From assembly GCA_013054445.1 (NCBI GenBank), contig JAAMPI010000588.1:1-31192 (forward strand): 31,192 bases of DNA, read 5' to 3'. Under the pieces are notes generated by a model, which searched no databases, was not told where the DNA came from, and saw only the letters and a list, made by a program, of their open reading frames with translations. Source of the stretch: Cudoniella acicularis. Its lineage: Eukaryota > Ascomycota > Leotiomycetes > Helotiales > Helotiaceae. The position numbers were made by a program, and so were the translations under genes. Every line of letters begins with the position of its first letter. Positions within the stretch are counted from its first letter, which is position 1. Below, piece after piece: positions 29,474-31,192 of this stretch.

Positions 29474-31192
29474 CTAACTACTTCTAGGTCTTATCGTTTT
29501 TCTTCTTTCCTAGTATCGACTCGACGTCGTATAATCGGCTATTATCGTTAGTTAAGGCTTCGAGGGTTATGTCGACTAGTACCCTAGCTAGTACGGGTTC
29601 GAGGAGGGATACGTAGAATATAGGGTAGACTCTTATTTTCTTTAGTAGAGAGAGTTTATAGTTTAAGGGTCCTCGTTCTTCGCTAATAAGGAAAGGTCCG
29701 AGTTTTTTATAGTCGAGCTTACTATTTAGTCTTTTAGTTAAGATATTCGTATAGAAAAGGTAAACTTTATCCTCTCTTTTAAGGGTAGGCTCTTAGCTAC
29801 GTCGTTTGTTATAGTAGTTAGTATTCCGATCTATAATAAACCTTAGTTCTTTTACTAACGTCTCGTATACTTGAATTATCTTTATTATTAATAGTTTCGC
29901 TCGTTTATTATCGATCGTTAATATCCCTAGTTCGCGATATATCGTTAGTTCGAATCTATAGTTCGTAAAGAATAGAGTAACACCCGTAGCCTTACTTGTT
30001 GATCTATAATAGGCTAGTTATATTAGTAGTAAGAGGGTAACCTAGTTATCCTATTTCTAATTATAGTAATAACGTAGATAAGCCTTAATAACCTAGTTGT
30101 TCCGTTTATTTCCTTCGTTAGTTTAGGGATAGAAGGCCGTATTAAGGTTCCTTTTAACTCTTAAGGATATTATTAAGATAGTCTAAAATTTCGACGTAAA
30201 AAGTTTGTCTTAGTCGGAATATATTTCTTTTAATAGTCCGTGATTTACGACAACGGCTACTAGGAAGGCGTATAACAGTTCTTCTATAGTGTTTAACTCC
30301 TAGTATAGAAGATAGATACCGTACTTAGTAAGTCTGTCTATAATCACTAGGATCGAGTCGTACTTAACCTATATTATAAGATCTTTTGATTTTAGTAACT
30401 TAATAATAAAGTCTTATAATATCGACTCTTAAGGCTTAGTAGATATCTTTCTAGTTTATATTTTCCTATAAGGTAGATGTCTTACTAACTTATTTTATAA
30501 GTACTCGTAGTATTCCGTAACGATTCGTTCGACTTTCTTTTTTATTCTAGGGAACTAATAGTTTTTTAATAGTCGAAAATAGGTTCTCTTAACACTTTAG
30601 TATTTATAAGCTAGTAATATATATTATTTCGTAATAAACTCTTCTTAAATAGCTTCTAGTAAGAATATTTTATTGTTTTTATTATATAGGAACAGGTAGA
30701 TTCTAGTATCCTTTTAATAGATCTTAAGCTTATCGATCTAATCTAATATTAGCCGTGATCCGGCTTTCTAAATCTTGACTACCTATAAGTCATCCGTCTA
30801 CTTAGCGACTACGGCTTCCTTAATAGCTAGTACGAGGAGGTCGTCTTCCTATTTAAATAACGCTATCTCTTAATAGACCTTATCTTCCTCGTACCCTAGT
30901 TTCCTATTTAGGGCGTCGGCCTAAAGGTTGTCTTTTCTAGGGACGTGTTTAATTATAATATTAAAGTACGATAGTTTCTTAGCCTATCTCGCGAGTCGTC
31001 GGTTCTCTAGGACTTTTATAGTAGTAAAAGTTCGAAGATTAGTATAGTCGCTAAAGATAGTAGTTAGAAACAAAGCTCCCTAAAGGTAGACCTTCTAATA
31101 GTCGAGGGCTTTAATAATCGTAAATAACTCTTTCTTATAGATATTATAGTTTTTATTCGATAGGGGATAGTTTCTATAAGAAGTAGGCGACA
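29400..31192 (-). mobile_element. Ty3/gypsy chromovirus pol, RIP-decayed, cut by the window end
   Basis: On the minus strand, from the window end leftward: RNase H (about 31192-30880; KELFTIIKALDY, IFSDYTNLRTFTT, VPRKDNL, ADALNRKLGYEEDK). Next comes the integrase zinc-binding region, then the integrase core (about 30420-30180; DFIIKLLKSKD, VKYDSILVIIDRLTKYG, HGLLKEIYSD with two acidic residues). The integrase C-terminal SH3-like part follows (about 29760-29600; KLDYKKLGPFLI, YPIFYVSLLEP). Last is a chromodomain (about 29550-29440; YDVESILGKKKND, LVKWKDYLESDNT). The chromodomain places it among chromoviruses, whose chromodomains direct insertion into heterochromatin. Most damage is TAG/TAA at Gln and Trp positions. 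CpA and TpG are nearly absent: 30001-30060 and 30121-30180 contain none. Reverse transcriptase and gag would lie beyond the window. Confidence 0.85.

Noticed and set aside
29400..31192. Periodic-looking CpA-free DNA, considered as a CRISPR-like or satellite array
   Set aside because: There are no direct repeats of constant length; the pattern is explained by RIP of a gypsy pol.

Overview
The window looks like an accessory, transposon-rich region of a filamentous ascomycete (Pezizomycotina). The evidence is spliceosomal introns of 50-100 nt with GT..AG ends and CTGAC/CTAAN-like branch sites, a Zn2Cys6 regulator, HET-domain and dynamin-type genes of the fungal nonself-recognition repertoire, and heavy C-to-T/G-to-A decay at CpA/TpG that matches repeat-induced point mutation (RIP). 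I cannot name the species.

Layout. 1-1200: a 40-bp inverted repeat and a decayed Tc1/mariner transposase. 1669-1740: a six-copy 12-bp tandem repeat. 2207-5494: a gene-like island with an acetamidase-type amidase (four exons, one single-base frameshift) convergent with a Zn2Cys6 transcription factor. 7040-9000: a pogo/Fot-type transposase fragment, then an LTR retroelement (LTR 7472-7687 plus decayed gag) that was itself hit by a solo LTR (8437-8820, TSD TATAG). 9998-11443: an apparently intact five-exon secreted aspartic protease on the minus strand. 13217-16725: a decayed NLR/STAND-type N-terminal domain gene, an intact VOC/glyoxalase gene, and a HET gene whose two halves lie on opposite strands. 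17640-21494: a strongly AT-rich Ty1/copia element on the minus strand, interrupted by a second solo LTR (19737-20069, TSD TTTTC) related to the LTR at 7472. 21892-26098: a HET-domain remnant and a decayed dynamin-like GTPase. 26446-27397: a frameshifted Myb/SANT gene (minus). 27740-28520: a second mariner-like transposase (minus). 28898-31192: a Cys-rich ORF (plus) facing the 3' end of a RIP-decayed Ty3/gypsy chromovirus pol (minus), which runs off the window.

Only three protein genes look plausibly functional as they stand: the Zn2Cys6 factor, the aspartic protease and the VOC protein. The amidase needs only one base corrected. The rest is a record of transposition, nested insertion, RIP and rearrangement. 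The decayed host genes are strikingly concentrated in one class, self/nonself recognition (NLR-like, HET, HET, dynamin). All identifications come from reading translations by eye; no database search was run.
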